Of a DNA stretch of 64,000 nucleotides, positions 26,544 through 35,488 are shown in pieces. The notes under the pieces were generated by a model, which saw nothing but the letters and a program-made list of their open reading frames with translations, searched no databases and was not told the origin of the DNA. How positions within the stretch are numbered: the first letter of the stretch is position 1; every line of letters begins with the position of its first letter. The translations under genes were made by a program, and so were the position numbers. Source of the stretch: Alteribacter natronophilus (GTDB lineage Bacteria > Bacillota > Bacilli > Bacillales > Salisediminibacteriaceae); assembly GCF_006007885.1 (NCBI RefSeq), contig NZ_VCRO01000001.1:372001-436000 (forward strand), given 5' to 3'.

Positions 26544-28499
26544 ATGAAATATAAACGGGTATCAAATGTTACTGTCCGCAGGCGACTGATCATCTTTTTA
26601 ATGGCGGGCCTGGTGGTTTTTTCAGTGATTGCCGGAAGACTGGGGTACGTCCAGCTCGTCCAGGGTGACGAGCTTTCCGGAAAAGCTTCTGACTTATGGA
26701 GCAGGAATATCCCATTTGAGGCAAAAAGAGGTGAAATTCTTGACCGGAACGGCATTCCCCTTGCAACGAACGTAAGTGCACCGAGTGTTCTCGTTGTCCC
26801 CAGGCAGGTAAGTGATCCCGCAGGAACAGCAGATCAGCTTGCCTCTGTCCTCAGCATTGACAGGCAGCGGGCCTATGAACTGGTGACAAAAGGAGAATCA
26901 ATAGTACGAATAAATCCTGAAGGCCGGAAAATATCCAACGAACTTGCAAGTGAAGTGAGACTCCTTCAGCTCGATGGCGTCTATATTGCTGAAGATAACC
27001 GCAGGCATTATCCGTTTGGAAATTATCTGTCCCACGTGCTCGGTTTTGCAGGTATTGACAATCAGGGTCTGACCGGACTGGAGCTTTATTATGATGAGTA
27101 TTTGAAGGGGGAGCAGGGGCATGTTTCCTTTTATTCTGATGCAAAGGGACGGAGAATGCCGAACCTTGCCGATGAGTATACACCTCCACTTGATGGGATG
27201 AATCTGAAACTGACGGTCGATTCGAGGATTCAGACAATCATAGAGAGGGAACTGGATATTGCAGAAGCAACTTATAACCCGGATGGAGCCATTGCCATAG
27301 CAATGAATCCAAACACCGGGGAAGTGCTCGGGATGAGTTCGAGGCCGGGGTTTGATCCCGGGAGGTTTACAGAAGTTCCCCCTGAAATTTACAATCAGAA
27401 TAAGCCTGTGTGGAGTCAGTATGAACCTGGATCCACATTTAAAATTATTACTCTTGCAGCAGCGCTTGAAGAGGGGCTTGTTGATCTCAAACACGACCAT
27501 TTTCATGATCCTGGTGCCATTGAAGTAGCCGGACACCGCCTGAGGTGCTGGAAAAAAGGCGGGCATGGCTCCCAGACTTTCCTTGAAGTCGTGCAGAATT
27601 CGTGTAACCCGGGCTTTGTGGTTCTGGGAGAACGCCTCGGCAAAGACCGCCTTTTTGATTACATTCACGATTTTGGTTTCGGGGAGAAAACAGGGATCGA
27701 TCTCCAGGGTGAGGGGAAAGGAATTCTGTTTGACATCGATAACGTTGGACCTCTTGAGCTTGCCACCACAGCATTCGGCCAGGGGGTAAGTGTCACGCCT
27801 ATTCAGCAGGTTGCTGCAGTGGCGGCAGCAGTTAATGGGGGCTATTTGTACCAGCCGTATCTGGCAGGTGAATGGATTGATCCCGATACCGGGGAGGTTG
27901 TGTCAAAAACAACACCAAGGATGAAAAAAGATATTATCTCCGAGGATACTTCCGCTGAAATCCGCAGTGCCCTTGAGCATGTAGTGGCCAAGGGAACCGG
28001 CCGCGGCGCATTCGTGGAAGGATACCGGGTCGGGGGGAAAACCGGTACGGCTCAGAAAGCGGAAGGGGGCCGTTACCTGGAAAATAACCACATCGTTTCT
28101 TTTATCGGTTTTGCACCTGCAGATGATCCGCAGATCGTCGTTTATGTGGCGGTGGATAATCCAAAGGAAACGCTCCAGTTCGGTGGAATCGTTGCCGCTC
28201 CGATTGTCGGAAATATAATTGAAGACAGTCTTCAGGCGCTCGGTGTTGAAAAACGAAAGGACCAGATAGAAAAAGAGCGGATGTGGAATGAAGAGCCGCT
28301 GGTGGAAGTGCCCGATCTGATCGGCCGCACAGTAAAAGATATTAACCAGTCCTACTATGAGTTAAAACTGGATGCATCCGGCAGCGGCGGGGAAGTTGTT
28401 CTGCAGTCACCTGAACCGGGCACCAGAGTCGAAGCCGGATCTGTTGTCCGCGTGTATATGGATGAGAAACGGGATGACAAACCGGAAGAAGACCAGTAA
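26544..28499 (+). CDS. spoVD: Stage V sporulation protein D, cortex transpeptidase
   Basis: 651 residues, the usual SpoVD length. A membrane anchor (about 14-34), EAKRGEILDRNG, and the transpeptidase motifs PGSTFK (Ser near 296), SCN (about 352) and KTGT (about 498), ending with a single PASTA domain (about 585-640). The two Cys near the active site (RCWKKGG and SCN) are those kept reduced by StoA in B. subtilis. SpoVD makes spore cortex peptidoglycan in the mother cell with SpoVE. AGAGGAAGG precedes the ATG. The terminator upstream implies its own sporulation promoter. Confidence 0.95.
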   Translation: MKYKRVSNVTVRRRLIIFLMAGLVVFSVIAGRLGYVQLVQGDELSGKASDLWSRNIPFEAKRGEILDRNGIPLATNVSAPSVLVVPRQVSDPAGTADQLASVLSIDRQRAYELVTKGESIVRINPEGRKISNELASEVRLLQLDGVYIAEDNRRHYPFGNYLSHVLGFAGIDNQGLTGLELYYDEYLKGEQGHVSFYSDAKGRRMPNLADEYTPPLDGMNLKLTVDSRIQTIIERELDIAEATYNPDGAIAIAMNPNTGEVLGMSSRPGFDPGRFTEVPPEIYNQNKPVWSQYEPGSTFKIITLAAALEEGLVDLKHDHFHDPGAIEVAGHRLRCWKKGGHGSQTFLEVVQNSCNPGFVVLGERLGKDRLFDYIHDFGFGEKTGIDLQGEGKGILFDIDNVGPLELATTAFGQGVSVTPIQQVAAVAAAVNGGYLYQPYLAGEWIDPDTGEVVSKTTPRMKKDIISEDTSAEIRSALEHVVAKGTGRGAFVEGYRVGGKTGTAQKAEGGRYLENNHIVSFIGFAPADDPQIVVYVAVDNPKETLQFGGIVAAPIVGNIIEDSLQALGVEKRKDQIEKERMWNEEPLVEVPDLIGRTVKDINQSYYELKLDASGSGGEVVLQSPEPGTRVEAGSVVRVYMDEKRDDKPEEDQ

Positions 28500-28762
28500 A
28501 ATAAAGACGGCATTCAGGATAACTGACGGCTGTCAAAGGCGGATATTAAAATGCAGAATGCGGTTTTTTACAGACGGTGATTCCGGCTGATTCGCATAAT
28601 GAAAGATGGAACGTTTTATAACAGGAAACTGCTGCGGGCGGACGCTGTGCACGCGAACCGCAACGCCTGCAGCGGAGCTTCCGCCCTGTTCAAACGCGCA
28701 TCATTCTTCTTCACAGACAAACAGGCTGAAATACAGTTCTACAACGAAACGAGGGATTGCAC

Positions 28763-30244
28763 ATGACAAAGCAGCTGACATCACTACTACAATTACTTCC
28801 TTCCTATGAATACATAGGCCAGAACGACCCGGAGATCGTATCGGTTGAAATGGATAACCGTGACGTAAAAACGGGGAGTCTGTTTATCTGCGTCCGCGGA
28901 TTTACAGTCGATGGCCATACGTTTGCACCGGATGCTGTAAGCCGGGGGGCAGCAGCTGTTGTTACAGAAGAAAAACTTGAGGTGGACGTTCCCCAGGTTG
29001 TTGTGAAAGACAGCAGACGCGCAATGGCTCTTATTGCCAGTGCCTTTTATGACTACCCGACTGCCGATCTTGACCTGATCGGGATCACAGGAACAAACGG
29101 GAAAACAACCACTTCCCACCTTATTGAAAAAGTGCTGGCAGATGCAGGGCGGAAACCCGGACTGATCGGCACAATGTACACCCGCTTTGACGGCCAGGTC
29201 CAGGATGTTAAAAATACAACACCGGAATCACTTCCCCTTCAGCAGACCTTTCACAAAATGAAGGACCATGGTGTAACCTCTGCGGTAATGGAAGTATCTT
29301 CACACGCCCTTGAGATGGGTCGGGTAAGAGGGGTTCATTATAACGTGGCAGTATTTACAAATCTTAGTCAGGACCACCTCGATTACCATGGAACAATGGA
29401 ACGCTATCTCCATGCAAAGGGACTGCTTTTTGCCCAGCTGGGGAACGGATACCATCAGGGGAAACAGCCTCTGGCTGTCCTGAACAGTGATGACGAAGCA
29501 GTAGAGGAGCTTCTGAAAATGACAGCGGCTCCCGTTATTACCTACGGTATAGAAAACGAGGCCGATATACGGGCTCTTGAACCTTCATATGACGAAGGCG
29601 GGGCCTCGTTCACTCTGAAAACACCGGAGAAAACCCTGCCTGTGAGACTGAATATGGTAGGTGCATTTTCCATTTATAATGCACTGGCAGCCATTGCCGC
29701 TGTCAGACCTTTCGGCGTTCCACTCGAAAACGCTGTAAAGAGCCTGGAGGAAGTGCACGGGGTGGCAGGAAGAATGGAGAAAGTTACGTCACCTGATGAT
29801 CCGTTTACCGTTCTTGTAGATTATGCCCATACACCTGACAGTCTTGAGAATGTGCTTTCCGCTGTCCGGGATTTTACCCGTGGCCGCATCCTCACGGTGG
29901 TAGGCTGTGGAGGGGACCGGGACCGGACCAAGCGTCCTTTAATGGCAGGTATTGCTGAACGGCTGTCCGACTATGTATATCTCACCTCTGATAATCCCCG
30001 TTCGGAGGATCCCGGGGCCATACTCAATGACATGAAAGAAGGTATGAAGGGTCAGGAGTACACGATTATTACCGACAGGGAAAGAGCCATTCTCACGGCA
30101 GTACAGGAAGCCGGTGAAAAAGATGTTATACTCATTGCCGGCAAAGGTCATGAAACGTATCAGATTATCGGAGACCGGACTTTTGATTTCGATGATCGTG
30201 CCGTGGCAAGGGAAGCAGTGAAGGCGCTGAAGGAAAATGAGTAA
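28763..30244 (+). CDS. murE: UDP-MurNAc-tripeptide synthetase (meso-DAP ligase)
   Basis: 493 residues. MurE adds the third residue to UDP-MurNAc-L-Ala-D-Glu. The ATP loop is GITGTNGKTTTSH (about 107-119). The DNPR motif (about 409-412), which selects meso-diaminopimelate, is present, so a DAP-type wall is expected. ATG 28763 has a weak GAGGGA site; an ATG two codons upstream is poorer. The 263 bases before it hold no gene, only a GC-rich inverted stretch (GGGCGGA...TCCGCCC) near 28635-28685. The end overlaps the following MurF-like gene by eight bases. Confidence 0.95.
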   Translation: MTKQLTSLLQLLPSYEYIGQNDPEIVSVEMDNRDVKTGSLFICVRGFTVDGHTFAPDAVSRGAAAVVTEEKLEVDVPQVVVKDSRRAMALIASAFYDYPTADLDLIGITGTNGKTTTSHLIEKVLADAGRKPGLIGTMYTRFDGQVQDVKNTTPESLPLQQTFHKMKDHGVTSAVMEVSSHALEMGRVRGVHYNVAVFTNLSQDHLDYHGTMERYLHAKGLLFAQLGNGYHQGKQPLAVLNSDDEAVEELLKMTAAPVITYGIENEADIRALEPSYDEGGASFTLKTPEKTLPVRLNMVGAFSIYNALAAIAAVRPFGVPLENAVKSLEEVHGVAGRMEKVTSPDDPFTVLVDYAHTPDSLENVLSAVRDFTRGRILTVVGCGGDRDRTKRPLMAGIAERLSDYVYLTSDNPRSEDPGAILNDMKEGMKGQEYTIITDRERAILTAVQEAGEKDVILIAGKGHETYQIIGDRTFDFDDRAVAREAVKALKENE

Positions 30245-31127
30245 TACTTACCTTACTTCGTCATTTGTTTCCAGCTACTGCCGTCATGAGAAAGGGACGG
30301 AACCGCACGATTTTCAATCGGTTTCCCGGCGGGCGGATCAGGTGGAGCCTGGAGACCTGTTCGTCCCCTCCTGCGGGGCAGGGCTTATGGAGGAAGTCAG
30401 TCTTGCCCAGAAACGAGGAGCCTTGGGTATTCTCTTAAAGCATGATGATGTGGTATCCCTGAAATCACCTGTAAACTGTACTGTTTACAGCTCTGATGAT
30501 CCGGAAGCAGCACTTCATTCAATGGCACAGGCCATGCTGGCAGAGTCCGGCCCTTCTGTTATTGGTGCTGCAGGGGAAGGGAAAGCCGAAATTGCCCTGG
30601 CTGCGTACTCGGTTTTCGGTTCAGCCTTCAGAGTCTCTCTTCTTTCTCCTGAACAAAGGCAGAACCTGACGGCTGAAATTCTCAATACACCAATGGATTG
30701 TGAAATGTTCATTATCGAGCTGCCGGATGACCTGATGGAGATCCCCGAATTTCTCCCTGTGTCCCACCTGATTGCCTCAGGCTCCCGGGGGGAAACAGAG
30801 CAGGCTGAAAGGATTTGTGCAGTGGCAGACCGGCTCAAGGCGAGCTGTGTCATCATCTGTGATGCCGAAGAGCCCCAATATGAACGTGACTGGGATAAAA
30901 CGACCCTGACGTGCGGGCGTTCTGAAGGAGCTTTGTTCTCCGCAGACAGTCTGTCAAAGGATGGTGAAAGTCACACATTTAGGGTGAAAGGAATTGACTT
31001 TCGATTTTCCGTACCTTCGGAAATCAGAGTCAAAAGTGCTCTATATGCGGTTGCTGCCGGTATGCATATGGGACTTTCAGCTGAGGAAATTCAAAACGGG
31101 CTGAGTAATTCACGCAGCGTTCAGTGA
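30237..31127 (+). CDS. Degenerate MurF-like protein, ATP loop lost
   Basis: 296 residues, whereas MurF is about 450. Residues about 15-85 match the MurF uridine-binding domain (VSRRADQVEPGDLFVPSCG). Residues about 100-220 follow the central-domain pattern, but the ligase P-loop GITGSNGKTT is replaced by IGAAGEGKAE, removing the Thr, and the chain stops before a recognisable C-terminal ligase domain. The frame is open and clean, overlaps murE by eight bases and sits where many bacilli carry murF. It is probably catalytically dead: a remnant or a non-enzymatic protein. A real murF should be elsewhere in the genome. Confidence 0.65.
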   Translation: MSNTYLTSSFVSSYCRHEKGTEPHDFQSVSRRADQVEPGDLFVPSCGAGLMEEVSLAQKRGALGILLKHDDVVSLKSPVNCTVYSSDDPEAALHSMAQAMLAESGPSVIGAAGEGKAEIALAAYSVFGSAFRVSLLSPEQRQNLTAEILNTPMDCEMFIIELPDDLMEIPEFLPVSHLIASGSRGETEQAERICAVADRLKASCVIICDAEEPQYERDWDKTTLTCGRSEGALFSADSLSKDGESHTFRVKGIDFRFSVPSEIRVKSALYAVAAGMHMGLSAEEIQNGLSNSRSVQ

Positions 31128-31233
31128 AAATAAAGAAACAGAATAAAAATACAAAATTAAGCACCGGGTGCAGTTTGAAGGTGCAGGCCGGTCCCTGCAG
31201 TAGTCAGTGAGGTCAGAAAGGAGTTCCTAAAGT

Positions 31234-32208
31234 ATGCTGGAACAAGGTTTGTTATTTGCATTAATTATGTCATTTTTAATTACGGTGATTCTGTCACCAC
31301 TCTTTATTCCTTTTTTAAGACGTCTTAAATTCGGGCAGAGTATTCGGGACGAAGGTCCGGAGTCACATAAAAAGAAAACCGGCACACCGACGATGGGCGG
31401 TATTATGATTATTCTGTCCATTTTTGTAACCACCCTTATTATGGCAGGGGTGTTTCATTCCGTTAACGTTGAGATTTTTCTCGTTCTCCTCGTAACACTC
31501 GGTTTTGGTCTTCTTGGATTTCTTGATGATTATATTAAAGTCGCTAAAAAGCGTAATCTCGGACTAACATCAAAACAGAAGTTTATCGGTCAGCTTGTTA
31601 TTGCTGCAATTTTTTATTTTGTTCTCGTCCGCACAGGGCTGGACACTGTCATCATGATTCCGGGGACTGACGCAGGCGTCGATATTGGCTGGTTATACTT
31701 TCCGCTCGTTATTATCATGCTTGTCGGGTCCTCCAACGCAGTTAATCTGACAGATGGACTTGATGGTCTTGTTGCAGGAACCGCAGCAGTGGCTTTCGGT
31801 GCGTTTGCCATCGTCGCCTATGCAGCTTCCCTGTACACTGTATCCCTGTTCAGTGCCGCCATTGTCGGTGCAGTACTCGGCTTCCTTGTATTCAATGCCC
31901 ATCCAGCAAAGGTTTTTATGGGAGACACAGGGTCTCTCGCCCTCGGTGGAGCACTTGCCTCAATAGCCATTCTCACTAAAACAGAACTTCTGCTTGTTAT
32001 TATCGGTGGAGTATTTGTAATTGAAACGCTCAGTGTTATTATCCAGGTCGCATCTTATAAAACTACAGGAAAACGCGTGTTTAAAATGAGCCCTCTTCAC
32101 CACCATTATGAATTGTCCGGCTGGAGTGAATGGCGGGTAGTCGTCACATTCTGGCTGGTGGGAATTCTCTTTGCAGCTGCCGGAATCTACCTGGAGGTGT
32201 GGCTCTAA
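31234..32208 (+). CDS. mraY: Phospho-N-acetylmuramoyl-pentapeptide transferase MraY
   Basis: 324 residues with about ten membrane segments. MraY makes lipid I from UDP-MurNAc-pentapeptide and undecaprenyl phosphate. Motifs: [12 protein letters not shown] (about 45-56), [13 protein letters not shown] (Asp pair near 96), [12 protein letters not shown] (about 172-183), [12 protein letters not shown] (about 230) and [13 protein letters not shown] (about 289). AGAAAGGAG precedes the ATG. The stop is followed at once by the murD ATG, with no intervening base. Confidence 0.96.
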   Translation: MLEQGLLFALIMSFLITVILSPLFIPFLRRLKFGQSIRDEGPESHKKKTGTPTMGGIMIILSIFVTTLIMAGVFHSVNVEIFLVLLVTLGFGLLGFLDDYIKVAKKRNLGLTSKQKFIGQLVIAAIFYFVLVRTGLDTVIMIPGTDAGVDIGWLYFPLVIIMLVGSSNAVNLTDGLDGLVAGTAAVAFGAFAIVAYAASLYTVSLFSAAIVGAVLGFLVFNAHPAKVFMGDTGSLALGGALASIAILTKTELLLVIIGGVFVIETLSVIIQVASYKTTGKRVFKMSPLHHHYELSGWSEWRVVVTFWLVGILFAAAGIYLEVWL

Positions 32209-33564
32209 ATGAAAAACATTTCCAAATACCGCGGAAAAGAAGTTCTGGTGCTCGGACTTGCCAAGAGCGGCACAGCTGCAGCGGAGCTGCTTCACAGCCT
32301 TGGGGCGAAGGTGACTGTAAACGATCAGAAACCACTGGAAGAAAACGAGGCTGCCCGGAAACTGCAGGAATCCGGGTGCACTGTTGTCTGTGGGGAGCAT
32401 CCGCTCTCACTCGTCCACAGTGATCTGGCTGCACTGGTAAAAAATCCGGGAATCCGCTACGATAATCCCCTTGTTGAACGGGCAGTAAAGCTTGGAGTTC
32501 CGGTAATTACAGAAGTGGAACTGGCTTATGAAATCAGTGAGGCGCCTTTTATAGGTATAACCGGCTCCAATGGAAAAACGACAACCACAATGCTTGCATA
32601 CGAAATCCTGAAAAAAGGGAGCAGGACACCCCGGATTGCCGGAAATATCGGCCAGGTAAGCTGTGAAGTTGCCTCTGACGCCGCCAGCAGTGATGTACTT
32701 GTAACCGAGCTGTCCAGCTTTCAGCTGATGGGCACCCGTTCCTTTAAACCGGAAGTGGCTGTCCTGCTCAATATAATCGATGCCCACCTTGATTACCACG
32801 GCACACGTAAAGCCTACGCAGAAGCAAAGGGCAGACTGTTCGCCAATACAGATGAACAGAGCGTGCTGGTCTATAATTGTGATGATCCCGAAGTAAAAAG
32901 GCTGGCGGAGCAGGCCTGCGGAATCAAAAAGCCTTTTTCTGTCCGTCAGAAGCTGACCCGCGGCGGCTGGCTTGAAGACGGCTGGCTCATGATTGACGGA
33001 AAACCTCTCCTGCACCGGGACGATATGAGCCTTCCAGGTGACCATAACATTGAAAATGCCCTTGCAGCAGCGCTTGCTTCGACCCATTACGGAGTGGATA
33101 GGCAGGCTGCCGCAGAGGTGCTGAAAACGTTCAGCGGTGTGCGGCACCGGCTGCAGTTCGTTGAGGATCTCAACGGCCGACAGATTTATAATAATTCCAA
33201 GGCAACCAATATTCCTGCCACTGTAACTGCTCTTAAAGCATTTGAGCGGCCTGTGGTTCTTATTGCGGGAGGTCTGGACCGGGGCAATGAATTTGAAGAC
33301 CTCGAACCGTGGCTGAAAAAGAGGGTGCACGGGGTGGTAACCTACGGACAGACAGCATCCAAAATTGCGTCTGCCGCTGAAAATGCAGGAGTGCATACGA
33401 TTCAGGCCGGTACATTGGAAGAGGCCGTTCCCTTAGCCTACGAACTCACCCGTCCAGGGGATGTACTCCTTCTATCTCCCGCCTGTGCAAGCTGGGATCA
33501 GTTCAGAACTTTTGAAGAAAGAGGAGACTGTTTTATAAGTGCAGTTGAAAAGCTGGACAGGTAA
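32209..33564 (+). CDS. murD: UDP-N-acetylmuramoylalanine-D-glutamate ligase
   Basis: 451 residues. MurD adds D-Glu to UDP-MurNAc-L-Ala. The N-terminal Rossmann-like segment LVLGLAKSGTAAAELL (about 11-26), the ATP loop GITGSNGKTTT (about 115-125), LSSFQL, and HRLQFVEDLNGRQIYNNSKATN (about 317-338) are all as in active MurD. Starts directly after the mraY stop and is followed by spoVE after about 64 bases. Confidence 0.96.
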   Translation: MKNISKYRGKEVLVLGLAKSGTAAAELLHSLGAKVTVNDQKPLEENEAARKLQESGCTVVCGEHPLSLVHSDLAALVKNPGIRYDNPLVERAVKLGVPVITEVELAYEISEAPFIGITGSNGKTTTTMLAYEILKKGSRTPRIAGNIGQVSCEVASDAASSDVLVTELSSFQLMGTRSFKPEVAVLLNIIDAHLDYHGTRKAYAEAKGRLFANTDEQSVLVYNCDDPEVKRLAEQACGIKKPFSVRQKLTRGGWLEDGWLMIDGKPLLHRDDMSLPGDHNIENALAAALASTHYGVDRQAAAEVLKTFSGVRHRLQFVEDLNGRQIYNNSKATNIPATVTALKAFERPVVLIAGGLDRGNEFEDLEPWLKKRVHGVVTYGQTASKIASAAENAGVHTIQAGTLEEAVPLAYELTRPGDVLLLSPACASWDQFRTFEERGDCFISAVEKLDR

Positions 33565-33628
33565 AGGCATGTTTGTCCAGTCAGGCGAATACAATCGGTA
33601 GTAGATGGACGGAACTGGGGTGTCTCTA

Positions 33629-34729
33629 TTGCCGAAAACAAAAACTACGCCTGATTTTATTCTGATTGCCGCAACGCTTGCCCTGCTCGCAGCCGGTATG
33701 ATTATGGTGCACAGTGCCAGCGCTGTCTGGGCTGACTTCAAATTCAATGACTCCTTCTTCTTTCTGAAGCGTCAGCTGTTTTTTGCCGGTCTCGGTCTTG
33801 CAGCTATGTTCTTCCTGATGCAGATCGATTACTGGTCCTGGCGTTCGTGGGCAAAAGTGCTTCTTATCATCTGTTTCGGTCTGCTTATTCTTGTTCTCAT
33901 CCCCGGAGTCGGACTTGTAAGGGGTGGAGCACAGAGCTGGCTTGGAGTCGGCGCATTCTCCATACAGCCCTCCGAGTTTATGAAAATGGCCATGATTGTG
34001 TTTCTGGCAAAGTTTCTTTCGGAGAAACAGAAACACGTCACCACATGGAAGAAAGGCCTGTTTCCCACTCTTGGTCTGGTAATGACGGCTTTTGCACTCA
34101 TTATGCTTCAGCCGGACCTTGGGACCGGCATGGTTATGGTTCTTACATGTGTGGTCATGCTGTTTGTAGCGGGAGCAAGAATTTCCCACTTTGCTGTACT
34201 GGGACTGCTGGGAGTGGGAGGCCTGGTTGGTCTGATTCTGTCAGCTCCGTACCGTTTAAAACGGATCGTATCTTTTCTTGATCCGTGGCAGGATCCCCTG
34301 GGCAGCGGGTTCCAGATTATTCAGTCACTCTATGCCATTGGACCAGGCGGTCTTATGGGGCTGGGGCTTGGGGAAAGCAGGCAGAAATATTTTTATTTAC
34401 CCGAACCGCAGACCGACTTCATTTTTGCCATTCTGGCAGAAGAGCTTGGTTTTATCGGAGGCACCTTTGTTCTGCTGCTGTTTGCGATCCTCCTCTGGAG
34501 AGGTCTCAGGATTGCTCTTCATGCACCGGATCTGTTCGGAACGTTTCTGGCTACCGGCGTTATCGGTATGATCGCGATTCAGGTGATGATCAACGTCGGA
34601 GTAGTTACCGGTCTAATGCCTGTTACCGGAATTACGCTGCCGCTGCTCAGTTACGGAGGTTCGTCGCTTACGCTGATGCTTTCTTCGGTAGGTATACTGC
34701 TCAGTATCAGCAGATACTCAAGAGGTTAG
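33629..34729 (+). CDS. spoVE: SpoVE, SEDS-family cortex glycosyltransferase
   Basis: 366 residues when started at TTG 33629, identical in length to B. subtilis SpoVE; GGGGTG lies six bases upstream. GTG 33620 or ATG 33605 would lengthen it. Ten membrane segments are visible. SEDS motifs include VHSASAVWA near the start, the long extracellular loop with RLKRIVSFLDPWQDPLGSGFQIIQS (about 210-234), EPQTDFIFAILAEELGF (about 261-277) and LPLLSYGGSS. SpoVE polymerises cortex glycan with SpoVD. In B. subtilis murG and murB follow; here a terminator and a gene-free gap follow instead. Confidence 0.9.
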   Translation: MPKTKTTPDFILIAATLALLAAGMIMVHSASAVWADFKFNDSFFFLKRQLFFAGLGLAAMFFLMQIDYWSWRSWAKVLLIICFGLLILVLIPGVGLVRGGAQSWLGVGAFSIQPSEFMKMAMIVFLAKFLSEKQKHVTTWKKGLFPTLGLVMTAFALIMLQPDLGTGMVMVLTCVVMLFVAGARISHFAVLGLLGVGGLVGLILSAPYRLKRIVSFLDPWQDPLGSGFQIIQSLYAIGPGGLMGLGLGESRQKYFYLPEPQTDFIFAILAEELGFIGGTFVLLLFAILLWRGLRIALHAPDLFGTFLATGVIGMIAIQVMINVGVVTGLMPVTGITLPLLSYGGSSLTLMLSSVGILLSISRYSRG

Positions 34730-34732
34730 CCG

Positions 34733-34765
34733 AAAACGGCCATGCCCGGTGCATGGCCGTTTTTC
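34733..34765 (+). terminator. Intrinsic terminator after spoVE
   Basis: AAAACGGCCATGC pairs with GCATGGCCGTTTT around CCGGT, then T-rich sequence. Confidence 0.88.
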
Positions 34766-34811
34766 CTTTTCCTGACACAACCTGCCATAAACCAAGAGGC
34801 TGGCCGTTCTT

Positions 34812-34839
34812 TTGACAGTTGTTCGTGTAGAAATATACA
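34812..34839 (+). promoter_or_regulatory. Predicted sigma-A promoter in the spoVE-divIB gap
   Basis: TTGACA at 34812-34817, 16 bases, then TATACA at 34834-34839. It would start a transcript about 640 bases before divIB. A TATAAT at 34895-34900 is a second possible -10 box, without a good -35. Confidence 0.45.
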
Positions 34840-34933
34840 GGAAAAAAATATTCCACATTTTTCTTATCTCATATCATGATTAATGCTTTTGAGCTATAAT
34901 AAAAGAATACAAAAGCGCATCTGTCCCATGTGT

Positions 34934-34984
34934 TTCTGCCTGGGTCAGTGGTGGCAGAAGAGCTTCACAGACGCCTCTGTGAAG
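34934..34984 (+). other. Two adjacent perfect hairpins, possible structured leader or small RNA
   Basis: TTCTGCC (34934-34940) with GGCAGAA (34953-34959), and CTTCACAGA (34963-34971) with TCTGTGAAG (34976-34984) around CGCC. Neither is followed by a T-run, so they are not simple terminators. They lie downstream of the predicted promoter, in the place where murG and murB are missing. No known RNA family was recognised. Confidence 0.4.
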
Positions 34985-35044
34985 GCGGGAGCGAAAAAGA
35001 GAAGAAGTCATTAAATCTCTGAAAATAGGAATAAATCATAAATG

Positions 35045-35346
35045 AAAGCTGTTTTCGGAAAGATTGTTGTTTTATTCCGCTGCAGGCGGACGCTTTCACC
35101 ACAGGCACAAGTGCGACATCCGTTCATGCTTCACGGTGTCTTCTATGCCGCGGGCATCACTTCAGCGAGCCGGAGAAGTCCTTCTGCTTCTTCCTCTGCA
35201 AGTTAATTTACGAGGCTGTATGCGTCGAAGCAGCTCGAAGCAATTACAGGATGTAACGCTCGCAGCTGATGCTGTTCCCGCTGGAGTCGCCGCCTTTCGC
35301 TGCATAATTAATTTGGTCAATAACAACAATCTATACGAACACAGTC
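35045..35346 (-). repeat. MITE-like repeat, copy C (inverted)
   Basis: The longest copy, about 300 bases, with clear inverted ends: GCTGTTTTCGGAAAGATTGT on the left and the inverse of ACAATCTATACGAACACAG on the right. Read on the minus strand it contains GCTTCGAGCTGCTTCGACGC, TGCAGAGGAAGAAGCAGAAG and TGCCCGCGG, as in copies A and B. There is no transposase or other gene inside. Confidence 0.68.
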
Positions 35347-35488
35347 TAAATGAAAGACAGGAGCGTCCTGACTGGTAAGTGGCGGCGAGTATACATACTA
35401 CTGTGACTGAAATGGAAGTAAAGGAGGCCTTTCTGCTGACAGAAAATGCAGTGAGGCGTCTTGTGCATCAATGGGAGGAGGGGAGAAC

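Noticed and set aside
26898-27668. Minus-strand open frame of 256 codons opposite spoVD
   Set aside because: Antisense shadow; the plus-strand transpeptidase motifs are intact.
28500-28762. Possible small RNA or MITE fragment before murE
   Set aside because: A GC-rich inverted stretch is present, but it has neither the shared repeat blocks nor a promoter-terminator pair.
32407-33396. Minus-strand open frame of 329 codons opposite murD
   Set aside because: Antisense shadow of a gene with complete MurD motifs; no start signal.
35064-35378. Open frame of 104 codons in the spoVE-divIB gap
   Set aside because: It lies inside MITE-like copy C, has no ribosome site and its codons follow the repeat sequence.
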